64,000 nucleotides of DNA from Rhodococcus sp. W8901 (lineage in GTDB: Bacteria; Actinomycetota; Actinomycetes; Mycobacteriales; Mycobacteriaceae): the NCBI RefSeq assembly GCF_013348805.1, contig NZ_CP054690.1, positions 3,162,001 to 3,226,000 of the forward strand, written 5' to 3'. A model generated the notes under the pieces. It was given only the letters and a program-made list of their open reading frames with translations. It was not told where the DNA came from and searched no databases. Within the stretch, counting starts at the first letter, position 1. Every line of letters starts with the position of its first letter. Position numbers and translations under genes: made by a program. Below are positions 49,130 to 60,587 of the stretch, piece after piece.

Positions 49130-49306
49130 GGATTATTGGAGCGCCCGCCTCCATCAGTGCCGACCCCCGCGGGTCGCCGTCGGTGAGGAGCGGGAGGATG
49201 TCCTCGCCCCAGCGATTCACGCTGGATTGACCCATCCTGAACTGGATCGGCTCGACACTGTGCCGCCACGTCGCGCCTGCTGCACCAGCTTCGCACCCGG
49301 TGCCCC

Positions 49307-49546
49307 GTGGGCCTCCAGGTCGCGCTGGGCCTCACCCTGGTCGCTGCCGGCTACGGCTTCGCAGGCTGGGCATGGATCGCCGGAATCATTTGTGGTGGCG
49401 CTCTGCTGGTGGGGACGGCACTCGTGCTCGCTGAGCATCGACGCGTCAAGCGACTGGACAACGCCTCACTCACCAATCAAGGGCCACTGATCGATGTTTG
49501 CCCGCGGACCCGACCGGGTAAATGCTGGGCGAATCGTATCCGTTGA
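49307..49546 (+). CDS. Possible small two-helix membrane protein
   Basis: 79 residues from a GTG. Two hydrophobic helices (QVALGLTLVAAGYGFAGWAWIAGIICGGALLVGTALVLAEHRRVKRLD) look real, but the N-terminus has no ribosome binding site and the C-terminal part (TNQGPLIDVCPRTRPGKCWANRIR) runs through the csbD promoter. It may be a truncated gene. On the minus strand at 49131-49230 another fragment (NRWGEDILPLLTDGDPRGSA) looks protein-like; I cannot name it. Confidence 0.4.
   Translation: MGLQVALGLTLVAAGYGFAGWAWIAGIICGGALLVGTALVLAEHRRVKRLDNASLTNQGPLIDVCPRTRPGKCWANRIR
49496..49521 (+). promoter_or_regulatory. SigF-type promoter for csbD
   Basis: GTTT, 16 bases, GGGTAA, a near-perfect SigF pattern 38 bases before the csbD ATG. 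csbD is a classical general-stress gene in Bacillus. Confidence 0.75.
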
Positions 49547-49558
49547 AAGGAGATCGTC

Positions 49559-49804
49559 ATGTCGGACAAGGAAAAGTCGGGTCCTGCAGAGGCAGTCAAA
49601 GGCACTGTCGAGGGCGTGAAAGGCAAGGCCAAGGAAGCCGCCGGCGCCGTGACGGGTCAGGACGACCTTGTGCGGGAAGGAAAAGCGCAGCAGGACAAGG
49701 CCGCCGCCCAACGGGAAGCGGCCGAAAAGGAAGCTGAGGCGGAGAAGGCGCGCGGAAAGGCTGCGGCTCAGGAGGCACACCAGCGCACCGAACAGGATAA
49801 GTAG
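49559..49804 (+). CDS. CsbD-family stress protein
   Basis: 81 residues, hydrophilic: SGPAEAVKGTVEGVKGKAKEAAGAVTGQDDLVREGKAQQDKAAAQREAAEKEAEAEKARGKAAAQEAHQRTEQDK. The KGxxEGxKGKxKEAxGxxTG repeat is the CsbD signature. Such proteins are among the most strongly induced general-stress proteins, with unknown biochemical role. AAAGGAG precedes the ATG. Confidence 0.92.
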   Translation: MSDKEKSGPAEAVKGTVEGVKGKAKEAAGAVTGQDDLVREGKAQQDKAAAQREAAEKEAEAEKARGKAAAQEAHQRTEQDK

Positions 49805-49879
49805 CGCGATGACGTCGGACGTGACATCGCGCGGAACGGGTGAGCCGATCCGTCCGCGCAAGCCGACCCCCGCAGGTTC

Positions 49880-50010
49880 TGGCGTCTGTCCGGCGTCTAT
49901 CCGTCACAGTCCGATACCCACCTTCTCGCACGCACGTTGCTCGCAGAAGCGATCGAACCCGGTACCCGCGTTCTCGATATCGGCGCGGGCTCCGGGTATC
50001 TCTCGGTTGC
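49880..50010 (+). pseudogene. N-terminal fragment of a SAM-dependent methyltransferase
   Basis: The frame gives RLSGVYPSQSDTHLLARTLL, then AEAIEPGTRVLDIGAGSGYLSVA, a clear class I methyltransferase start with the SAM-binding motif I (VLDIGAGSG). It is cut off at about 50010, where the sequence changes abruptly to the middle of an FAD-linked oxidase in another frame. Confidence 0.7.
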
Positions 50011-52261
50011 GACGACGTGCGGGCCCGCTACCCCGACATTCCGCGCCGGGTGTCGGGGTACAACCTCGATTCACTGTTGCCGGAGAACAGATTCCACGTG
50101 GCGAAGGCACTCGTGGGCAGCGAGAGCACGCTGGTGACAGTGGTCCGCGTCGAGCTGCAACTGGTCCGGCGGCCACCGGCGAACGCGCTCGTCGTGCTCG
50201 GCTTCGACGACATCACGGTGGCAGCGGATGCGGTCCCCGCCGTCCTCCGCCACCAGCCGTCCGCGCTCGAGGGCATCGACCACCGTCTCGTCCAACTCGA
50301 GCACGGCCGGCACCTGGCCGAGAAGGCGTTGCGCGAGTTACCGGACGGGAACTCGTGGCTGCTGATCCAGGTGGACGGCGACACCCAGGACGAGGCGGAC
50401 GGGAAGGCGCGCGACCTCGTCGAGGACGCCGTGCGGAACCTGACCGACCGCACCAGGATCCTCGACGACCCCGCCCACAAGAAGCAGGTGTGGGAGGCGC
50501 GGGAGGCCGGGTTGGGCGCCACCGCGTACCCGCCGCACGAACCCGAGACCCACGAGGGCTGGGAGGACGCCGCGGTCCCGCCCGACCGACTCGGCGACTA
50601 CCTCCGCGACTTCCGCGACCTCCTGGATCGGTACGACTACGGAACCGCTTCGCTGTATGGGCATTTCGGCCAGGGGTGCGTGCACACCCGGATCCCGTTC
50701 GACCTCCGCACCGCCGACGGGGTGGACCGCTACCGCCGGTTCGCCGAGGAAAGCGCCCGCCTGGTGGTCCGCTACGGCGGCTCGCTCTCCGGCGAACACG
50801 GTGACGGCCAGTCCCGCGGCGAACTCCTGCCGATCATGTTCGGCGAGCGACTCGTTCGCGCCTTCGGCGAGATGAAGGCCCCTGTTCGATCCGGGCAATC
50901 GGATGAACCCGGGCAAGGTCGTTCATCCCGATGCGCTCGACGCACACCTGCGGCAGGGCTCGGCCTACCGACCGTGGGAACCGGCGACGCGGTTCACCTA
51001 CGGTGAGGACGACCACCGCTTCAGCCGGGCCGCGGCGCGGTGCGTCGGTGTCGGTAAGTGCCGGGGCCACGAATCCGGCGTGATGTGCCCCAGCTACCGG
51101 GCCACCGGCGAGGAGGAGCACTCCACCCGCGGCCGGGCACGGCTTCTGTTCGAGATGGTCGAGGGGGACGTCATCACCGACGGCTGGCGCTCGGCCACGG
51201 TCCGCGACGCCCTGGATCTGTGCCTGGCCTGCAAGGGATGCAAACGGGACTGCCCCGTCAGCGTCGACATGGCCACCTACAAGGCCGAGTTCCTCTACCA
51301 CCACTACCGGAACCGGCCGCGTCCGCTGTCCCACTACTCGATGGGATGGCTGCCGCTGTGGTCCCGTGCGGCCGCCGCGGCGCCGCGCGCGGTGAATGCG
51401 CTCGCCCACGCGCCGGGCCTCTCCCGGGTCGCCGCCCGCGCCGCCGGTGTCGACCCCCGGCGCCCCCTCCCCTCGTTCGCGCCGTCCCGCTTCACCGAGG
51501 CATATCGTCCCGAACCCACCGGTGGCTGCCGCGGGCGAGTCGTGCTGTGGCCCGACACCTTCGACAACAACTTCGACCCGCACATCGCGCATGCCGCCGC
51601 CGCGGTGCTGCACGCCGCGGGATTCGATGTCGAGGTCCCCGACCGGACGGTGTGCTGCGGCTTGACCTGGATATCGACCGGTCAGCTCGGCGTCGCCGTT
51701 CGGGTCCTGCACCGCACCCTCGACGTGCTCGGCCCGCATTTACGGGTCGGTACCCCGGTCGTCGTGCTCGAACCGAGCTGCGCGGCCGTGTTCCGCTCGG
51801 ACCTCACCGACCTGCTGCCGGGCGACGAGGACGCCCGCCGGCTCGCGCAGCAGACGCACACGCTCGGCGAAGTGCTGGCCCGGCATGCGCCCGACTGGCG
51901 GCCACCGCAGCTGCCCCGCGCAGCGCTCGTCCAACAGCACTGCCACCAGCACGCCGTGCTCGGCTACACCCATGACCGCGACGCGCTGGTCACCGCCGGC
52001 GTGGACGTCGAGGTCCTCGACGCGGGCTGCTGCGGGCTGGCCGGCAACTTCGGGTTCGAGGCCGGGCACTACGACGTCTCCGTCGCGTGCGCGGAGGACA
52101 AACTGATGCCCGCGGTCCGGCAGGCCGACCCGGGCACGCTGGTCGTCGCCGACGGTTTCAGCTGTCGCACCCAGATCCGGGATCTCGAACCCGGAGCGCG
52201 CCCCCTGCACAGTGCGGAAGTGCTCGCGGCCGCGCTGCGCGGCGGTAACGGGCTACCGTGA
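50011..52261 (+). pseudogene. FAD-linked oxidase/Fe-S protein, N-truncated and frameshifted
   Basis: A GlcD/D-lactate dehydrogenase-type protein. From 50011 it has the FAD-oxidase C-terminal domain (RARYPDIPRRVSGYNLDSLLPENRFHVAKALVGSESTL...GYGTAS-like YGHFGQGCVHTRIPFDL and SLSGEHGDGQSRGELLP). At a CCCC run (50879-50882) one extra base shifts the frame. The other frame continues FDPGNRMNPGKVVHPDALDA, a 4Fe-4S domain (CVGVGKCRGHESGVMCPSY and CLACKGCKRDCPV) and CCG domains (VCCGLTW, GCCGLAGNFGFE) to 52261. The N-terminal FAD-binding domain of about 220 residues is missing, replaced by the methyltransferase fragment. Confidence 0.82.
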
Positions 52262-52295
52262 CGCCGCAGACGGATCGATGCGCCGGCCGGAACGT

Positions 52296-52319
52296 CCCGA
52301 CGGTGAGAGCCCCGTCGGG
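52296..52319 (-). terminator. Hairpin at the end of the his operon
   Basis: CCCGACGG (52296-52303) pairs with CCGTCGGG (52312-52319) around an eight-base loop, four bases past the hisI stop in the minus direction and between convergent genes. No strong T run follows, so efficiency is uncertain. Confidence 0.55.
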
Positions 52320-52322
52320 CGG

Positions 52323-52670
52323 TCAGGCCTCGGCAGCGAGAAGCACGTCGGTGTCGAAGCAGGTGTGCGTGCCGGTGTGGCACGCCGCGCCCTCCTGATC
52401 GACGATCAGCAGCACGGAGTCGCCGTCGCAGTCCAGGCGTACCTCGTGCACGTACTGCGTGTGGCCGGACGTCTCGCCCTTGACCCAGTACTGCTGGCGC
52501 GACCGCGAGTAGTAGGTGCCCTTGCGGGTCTCCAGGGTGCGCGCGAGGGCCTCGTCGTCCATCCACGCGACCATCAGGACGTCGCCGGTCGACTTCTCCT
52601 GGGCGACAGCACTGAACAGGCCGGCCTCGTTGCGCTTGAGGCGGGCGGCGATCGACGGATCGAGACTCAT
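52323..52670 (-). CDS. hisI: Phosphoribosyl-AMP cyclohydrolase
   Basis: 115 residues. Third step of histidine synthesis, opening the adenine ring of PR-AMP. The zinc/magnesium site is seen in [28 protein letters not shown], and [36 protein letters not shown] is the substrate-binding core. Monofunctional (no HisE part). The ATG overlaps the hisF stop. Last gene of the operon. Confidence 0.97.
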   Translation of the reverse strand: MSLDPSIAARLKRNEAGLFSAVAQEKSTGDVLMVAWMDDEALARTLETRKGTYYSRSRQQYWVKGETSGHTQYVHEVRLDCDGDSVLLIVDQEGAACHTGTHTCFDTDVLLAAEA

Positions 52671-53440
52671 CGGACGGTGATCCCTTCTGCACGCATGGAC
52701 GCCTTGACGTCCCCGATCGTCATGTCTCCGAAGTGGAACACGCTGGCCGCGAGGACCGCGTCGGCGCCGGCCTCGACGGCGGGCGCGAAGTGTTCGACGG
52801 CGCCCGCGCCACCGCTGGCGATCACCGGCACGTGTACCGCCGCGCGGACGGCGCGGATCATCTTCAGGTCGAAGCCGGCCTTGGTGCCGTCGGCGTCCAT
52901 CGAGTTGAGCAGGATCTCCCCCACGCCCAGCTCGGCGCCGCGGATCGCCCACTCGACGGCGTCGATGCCGGTGCCGCGCTTGCCGCCGTGAGTGGTGACC
53001 TCCCAGCCCGACGGCGTCGGCTCCTGCCCCACCGGGACCGTACGGGCGTCGACCGACAGCACGATGCACTGCGAGCCGAACCGCTCCGACATCTCCCGCA
53101 GCACCTCCGGGCGGGCGATCGCGGCGGTGTTGACGCTGACCTTGTCGGCGCCGGCGCGCAGCAGGCGGTCGACGTCCTCGACGGTGCGCACGCCGCCACC
53201 GACGGTGAGCGGGATGAACACCTGCTCGGCAGTGCGAGTGACGACGTCGAGCATGGTGCCCCGGTCGCCGCTGGACGCGGTGACGTCGAGGAACGTCAAC
53301 TCGTCGGCGCCCTGCGCGTCGTAGGTCGCCGCGAGCTCGACGGGATCGCCTGCGTCACGCAGGTTCTCGAAGTTCACGCCCTTCACGACACGGCCCGCGT
53401 CGACATCGAGGCAGGGAATCACTCGAACAGCCAAAGTCAT
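52667..53440 (-). CDS. hisF: Imidazole glycerol phosphate synthase cyclase subunit
   Basis: 257-residue TIM barrel that closes the imidazole ring with ammonia from HisH. Catalytic Asp residues are in [18 protein letters not shown] and [29 protein letters not shown] and [13 protein letters not shown] bind phosphate. ATGA overlaps with hisN upstream and hisI downstream. Confidence 0.97.
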   Translation of the reverse strand: MTLAVRVIPCLDVDAGRVVKGVNFENLRDAGDPVELAATYDAQGADELTFLDVTASSGDRGTMLDVVTRTAEQVFIPLTVGGGVRTVEDVDRLLRAGADKVSVNTAAIARPEVLREMSERFGSQCIVLSVDARTVPVGQEPTPSGWEVTTHGGKRGTGIDAVEWAIRGAELGVGEILLNSMDADGTKAGFDLKMIRAVRAAVHVPVIASGGAGAVEHFAPAVEAGADAVLAASVFHFGDMTIGDVKASMRAEGITVR

Positions 53441-54270
53441 TGTTGTGGGCCTCCTTCAGGCCGATTCTCCGGGTCGCCCAGAGAGTGGAGAATATCGAGC
53501 AGTTCGCCGTGCACACCGGGCGCGGCGGCAAGCACCGATCGCGATCCGACGTGCCAGTCGTCGCCGCGCAGATCCGTCACGACGCCACCGGCCGCCCGCA
53601 CCAGCGCGACGCCGGCCGCGTTGTCCCACACGTGGTGCCCGAACACGACCGCGCCGCCGAGAATTCCGGCAGCGGTGTAGGCGAGGTCGGCGCCCGTCGA
53701 TCCGTGCATCCGGAGCCGCGACGACGCGCGGCTGAGCTGACCGAGCAGTTCGAACCGATACGTCCCCGGGATCCGGCCGCGGCTGTCGATGTTGAACGCA
53801 CCGAATCCGATCATCGCGTCGGACAGGGCACTGCGTTCGAGCGGCGGCAGCGCGAGCCCGTTGTGGGTGACCGGGCCGCCCACGGCGGCAGCGAACCGTT
53901 CCCCGGTCAGCGGCAGCCACGTCAGCCCCAGAACGGGTACGCCGTCGCGCAGCAGCGCGAGCAGCATGCCCGCCGTCGGGAGGCCGGCCGAGTAGTTGAA
54001 CGTGCCGTCGATCGGATCGAGAATCCAGACGTCGCCGTCGGTGAGTTCCGGCCCGCCGAACTCCTCACCGTGGACCTCGATGCCGGTGCGGCGCTCGAGC
54101 TCCGCGGACACCGACTTCTCCAGCTCGAGATCGACTGCAGTCGCAAAGTCCTTGGGGCCCTTACGCACCGCGCTCGGGGCACCCAGACCCGCGACGAACC
54201 GGTCCCGGGCCCCGTCGAGGACATCGCTCGCGATGGCGAGCAGCTCGAGCGGATCCCGGGACAGGCTCAT
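53437..54270 (-). CDS. hisN: Inositol-monophosphatase-family histidinol-phosphatase
   Basis: 277 residues, Mg-dependent phosphatase fold: [26 protein letters not shown] (metal-binding DPIDGT) and [18 protein letters not shown] (second Asp). It sits between hisA and hisF, the position of impA (Rv1604) in M. tuberculosis. Actinobacteria use an IMPase-like enzyme as histidinol-phosphatase, so HisN is the likely role; inositol phosphatase activity cannot be excluded. ATG at 54270 was chosen by family N-terminus. Confidence 0.88.
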   Translation of the reverse strand: MSLSRDPLELLAIASDVLDGARDRFVAGLGAPSAVRKGPKDFATAVDLELEKSVSAELERRTGIEVHGEEFGGPELTDGDVWILDPIDGTFNYSAGLPTAGMLLALLRDGVPVLGLTWLPLTGERFAAAVGGPVTHNGLALPPLERSALSDAMIGFGAFNIDSRGRIPGTYRFELLGQLSRASSRLRMHGSTGADLAYTAAGILGGAVVFGHHVWDNAAGVALVRAAGGVVTDLRGDDWHVGSRSVLAAAPGVHGELLDILHSLGDPENRPEGGPQQ

Positions 54271-54284
54271 AGCGTCAAAAGCTC

Positions 54285-55019
54285 CTACCGCGAAACCGCG
54301 GCGAGGGCCTCGGGAAGCGTGAATCGTCCTGCGTAGAGCGCCTTTCCGACGATCGAGCCCTCGACACCCTCGCCGACCAGACCGGCGATGGCCTCGAGAT
54401 CGGCGATCGTGGAGACACCACCCGACGCGACGACCGGCGCGTCGGTGGCCGCGCAGACCTGGCTCAGCAGCTCGAGGTTCGGGCCCGTGAGGGTTCCGTC
54501 CTTGCTCACGTCGGTGACGACGTAGCGCGAGCAACCGTCGCGGTTGAGGCGCTCGAGGACCTCCCACAGGTCGCCGCCGTCGGACACCCAGCCACGGCCG
54601 CGGAGGCGGTAGTCGCCGTCGATCAGCTTGACGTCGAGGCCGACGGCGATGCGCTCACCGTGCTTGGCGATGGCACGGGCGCACCAGTCCGGGTTCTCCA
54701 CGGCAGCGGTGCCGAGGTTGACGCGGGCGCAGCCGGTCGCGAGAGCGGCCTCGAGGGTGTCGTCGTCACGGATACCACCGGACAGCTCGACCTTGACGTC
54801 GAGCTCGCCGACCACGGCGGCGAGCAGCTCACGGTTGGAGCCGCGACCGAAAGCGGCATCGAGATCGACCAGATGCACCCACTCGGCACCGTCGTTCTGC
54901 CACGCGAGGGCGGCGTCGCGGGGCGCACCATAACTGGTCTCGCTCCCCGCCTCTCCCTGAACGAGGCGAACAGCTTCACCGTTGGCGACATCTACAGCAG
55001 GCAAAAGGACCAGGCTCAC
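54285..55019 (-). CDS. hisA: PriA-type bifunctional HisA/TrpF isomerase
   Basis: 244-residue TIM barrel that isomerises Pro[61 protein letters not shown] and the C-terminal [16 protein letters not shown] are typical of actinobacterial PriA. PriA also performs the TrpF reaction; that fits the absence of trpF from the trp operon at 25-31 kb. The GTG at 55019 was chosen from the conserved start. Confidence 0.95.
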   Translation of the reverse strand: MSLVLLPAVDVANGEAVRLVQGEAGSETSYGAPRDAALAWQNDGAEWVHLVDLDAAFGRGSNRELLAAVVGELDVKVELSGGIRDDDTLEAALATGCARVNLGTAAVENPDWCARAIAKHGERIAVGLDVKLIDGDYRLRGRGWVSDGGDLWEVLERLNRDGCSRYVVTDVSKDGTLTGPNLELLSQVCAATDAPVVASGGVSTIADLEAIAGLVGEGVEGSIVGKALYAGRFTLPEALAAVSR

Positions 55020-55080
55020 CGCGCCCACTCTAGTGCCTGGCTCCGCTGCGACCGAAAGCACGGTCGGCACTGTCGCGGCG

Positions 55081-55338
55081 TCACGATCGACGGTCGGTGC
55101 CGTCGGCCTCCGGCCCGACCGATCGACGGACCAATCGTTTGGAAACCACGCCCATCGCCGTGATCGCGGCGGCGACCCCGACGAGTGCGATGACGAGCCC
55201 TCCGACCGGCCCCGGCCGCAGCGCCACGATCACTACCGTGACGACGACCAGCACGGTCGTCGCCGCGCCCATCGCTGCGAGCGCGAGCCGCGCGATGGAC
55301 AGCTCCGCGCCCGAGTCCTCACCCGGGGAGCGGGTCAC
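55081..55338 (-). CDS. Small two-helix membrane protein in the his operon
   Basis: 85 residues with two hydrophobic helices ([23 protein letters not shown] and [24 protein letters not shown]) and a basic C-terminus. No family recognised. The GTG overlaps the hisH stop (GTGA), so it is translated with the pathway genes. Function unknown. Confidence 0.75.
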   Translation of the reverse strand: MTRSPGEDSGAELSIARLALAAMGAATTVLVVVTVVIVALRPGPVGGLVIALVGVAAAITAMGVVSKRLVRRSVGPEADGTDRRS

Positions 55339-55970
55339 AGGGCGCGGACCCAGTTCTCCAGCAGCTGTGCGCCGGCGTCGCCGGACTTCTCGGGGTGGAA
55401 CTGGGTGGCCGACAGCGCGCCGTTCTCGACAGCCGCGAGGAACCGGTCGCCGTGCTCGGCCCACGTCAGCTTGGGCGGGGCGATGATGTCCGACGGCGGC
55501 AGCTCCCACGTGCGCACGCCGTACGAGTGGACGAAGTAGAAGCGGGTGTCCGGGTCCATGCCGGCGAACAGAGTGCTGTCCTCGGGGGCGTCGACGGTGT
55601 TCCAGCCCATGTGCGGCAGGACGTCGGCCTCGAGCCGCTCGACGGTGCCCGGCCATTCGCCGCAGCCCTCCGCCTCGACGCCGAACTCGACGCCGCGTTC
55701 GAACAGGATCTGCATGCCGACGCAGATACCCAGAACCGGCCGGCCGCCCGCGAGCCGCTGACCGATGATTCGGTCGCCGCGGACACCGAGAAGGCCCTCC
55801 ATGCACGCCGCGAAGGCGCCGACACCGGGCACCACCAGACCGTCCGCCGCGAGGGCGATCTTGGGGTCCGATGTCACCTCGATCTCCGCGCCGGTCCGCG
55901 CGAGGGCGCGCTGGGCCGAATGCAGATTTCCGGAGCCGTAATCGAGAAGAGCAACCTTGCGTGCGGTCAT
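55335..55970 (-). CDS. hisH: Imidazole glycerol phosphate synthase glutaminase subunit
   Basis: 211-residue class I glutamine amidotransferase giving ammonia to HisF. The nucleophile Cys is in [11 protein letters not shown] and the catalytic His/Glu in [27 protein letters not shown] starts the protein. It overlaps the MFS gene upstream by ATGA. Confidence 0.97.
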   Translation of the reverse strand: MTARKVALLDYGSGNLHSAQRALARTGAEIEVTSDPKIALAADGLVVPGVGAFAACMEGLLGVRGDRIIGQRLAGGRPVLGICVGMQILFERGVEFGVEAEGCGEWPGTVERLEADVLPHMGWNTVDAPEDSTLFAGMDPDTRFYFVHSYGVRTWELPPSDIIAPPKLTWAEHGDRFLAAVENGALSATQFHPEKSGDAGAQLLENWVRAL

Positions 55971-57121
55971 GTGCCAACTCTATCGGCCCGCAGGGCGGCG
56001 ATCGTAGCCACGGGGACGACGGCGGCGACCGCCACCGCGGCGACCACGAACACCGGCGGATAGCCCGCTGCCGTCGCCACCGCACCCAGCGCCAGCGCAC
56101 CGACACCGGTACCGCCGTCGTAGGCGATGTTCCAGGAGGCACTGGCCGCCGCGACCCGGTCCCGGCCCGCCGACGCGAGCAGCACCAGCAGCGACTCGTT
56201 CTGCACCGCACCGAAGCCCAGCCCGAAGATCATCGCCCCGACCACCAATCCGATGTCGCCGACGTGCCCGGCGACCGCGAACGCCAACAGGGAGGTGCCC
56301 ACCGCCGCGGTCAGCAGCGCCGGCACGGTGGTCCGACCCGCACCGATCCGGTCCGCGATCACACCGGCGCCGTAGCGGCCGAGCAGCATCGCACCGGCCG
56401 AGGCCGACAGCGCGAAACCGGCCACGGCAGCGCGATTCTCGGTGGCTATCGGAAGCAGCGAGGACACCCCGCCATACGTGGCCGCCACCACCAGCATCGA
56501 CAGGCAGGGCACCAGCAGCACCTTCAGCGGCGGTCCCTTGCGCCCGGCCGGCATCCCGGGATTCGGGACGACCGGGAGCCGTGAGATCGACACCAGGGAC
56601 AGCAACGGGATGATCGTGCCGAGCAGGTACACCGCGGCATGATGCCCCGCCTGGTAGAGGCCGAGTCCCAGTGGCAGCACCAGCATCTGGGATGCCGCCA
56701 CCGCCACTCCGTTGGCGCCGGTCACCCGCCCCAACAGGTTGGGCGGCGCCAACTCGGCCAGCAACCCGATGCCCGCGACCGTCACCAGTCCGAAACCGAT
56801 GCCCCGGATCGCCGAGATCGCCAGCGCCGGCGCGGTCGCGGTGCTGAGGAGGAAGCCCAGCGACGGCAGTCCCAGCAGTACGCAGCCCACGGCTAGCACG
56901 GCACGGTATCCCCGGTTGCGCAGCAGAGCCGGCACACGCAGTTGCGTCACGACTGTGGTGGCCATGAACACCGCCGTCGACGCTCCGGCCGCGGTGCTCG
57001 AACCACCCGCGTCGGCGATCGCCAACGGGACCACCGGCAACAGCAATGTCCAACCACCGAAGGTGGTGGCGCCCATGAGGAGAGCTACGAGGACCCCGCG
57101 AGTGCGCAGGAGTTCGCGCAT
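55967..57121 (-). CDS. MFS transporter in the his operon
   Basis: 384 residues with about 12 transmembrane helices; segments such as [36 protein letters not shown], and [16 protein letters not shown] fit the major facilitator superfamily. It is inserted between hisB and hisH, where mycobacteria have none. The ATG at 57121 overlaps the stop of the 50-residue gene by one base, so it is coupled. Export of histidine or a related metabolite is a guess from context. Confidence 0.88.
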   Translation of the reverse strand: MRELLRTRGVLVALLMGATTFGGWTLLLPVVPLAIADAGGSSTAAGASTAVFMATTVVTQLRVPALLRNRGYRAVLAVGCVLLGLPSLGFLLSTATAPALAISAIRGIGFGLVTVAGIGLLAELAPPNLLGRVTGANGVAVAASQMLVLPLGLGLYQAGHHAAVYLLGTIIPLLSLVSISRLPVVPNPGMPAGRKGPPLKVLLVPCLSMLVVAATYGGVSSLLPIATENRAAVAGFALSASAGAMLLGRYGAGVIADRIGAGRTTVPALLTAAVGTSLLAFAVAGHVGDIGLVVGAMIFGLGFGAVQNESLLVLLASAGRDRVAAASASWNIAYDGGTGVGALALGAVATAAGYPPVFVVAAVAVAAVVPVATIAALRADRVGT

Positions 57122-57273
57122 CAGATCAGCCGCAGGATCCCCGACGCCGCCGCGAGCACCGCTAGGGCAACCAGGACACCCGACGCCAACTTGTTCACCT
57201 TCCACATCGCGTATGCGCCGCCGATGGCGAAGCCCGCTGCGAGGAACAGAATGTAGATGAAGACAGTGCTCAT
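57121..57273 (-). CDS. 50-residue two-helix membrane protein
   Basis: MSTVFIYILFLAAGFAIGGA begins a 50-residue protein with two hydrophobic helices joined by YAMWKVNKLASG and ending GILRLI. It starts four bases after the hisB stop, and its stop overlaps the MFS ATG (TGATG). The two overlaps and clean helix pattern argue that it is real in spite of its size. It may be a small subunit or regulator of the MFS protein. Confidence 0.7.
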   Translation of the reverse strand: MSTVFIYILFLAAGFAIGGAYAMWKVNKLASGVLVALAVLAAASGILRLI

Positions 57274-57277
57274 GGTT

Positions 57278-60356
<3,079 letters not shown>

Positions 60357-60506
60357 GAGAGGTCCTCTCTGGAGAACAGGGGTTTACACCGATTATCCGC
60401 GATGGGTGCAAGTTGCTTACGTTCCGGCCCCACACGCGCGCCGAACGGCCCGCTGCTCGCGGTGAGCGCCTCCCCTGAGCAGCGCTTTGTCCGAAAGACA
60501 CCCCAC

Positions 60507-60520
60507 TGGACACGTGTCCA
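60507..60520. promoter_or_regulatory. Perfect 14-base palindrome in the his/choE divergent region
   Basis: TGGACACGTGTCCA, a perfect inverted repeat between hisD and the cholesterol oxidase gene, with a TAGAGT box just downstream on the plus strand. It looks like a TetR-type operator, but I cannot name the regulator or say which side it controls. Confidence 0.5.
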
Positions 60521-60587
60521 CCCTAGAGTTCCCACCTGCGAGAGCTCGTCGACCCCAGCATCCGACAACGCAACGCAGGGAGCTGCC

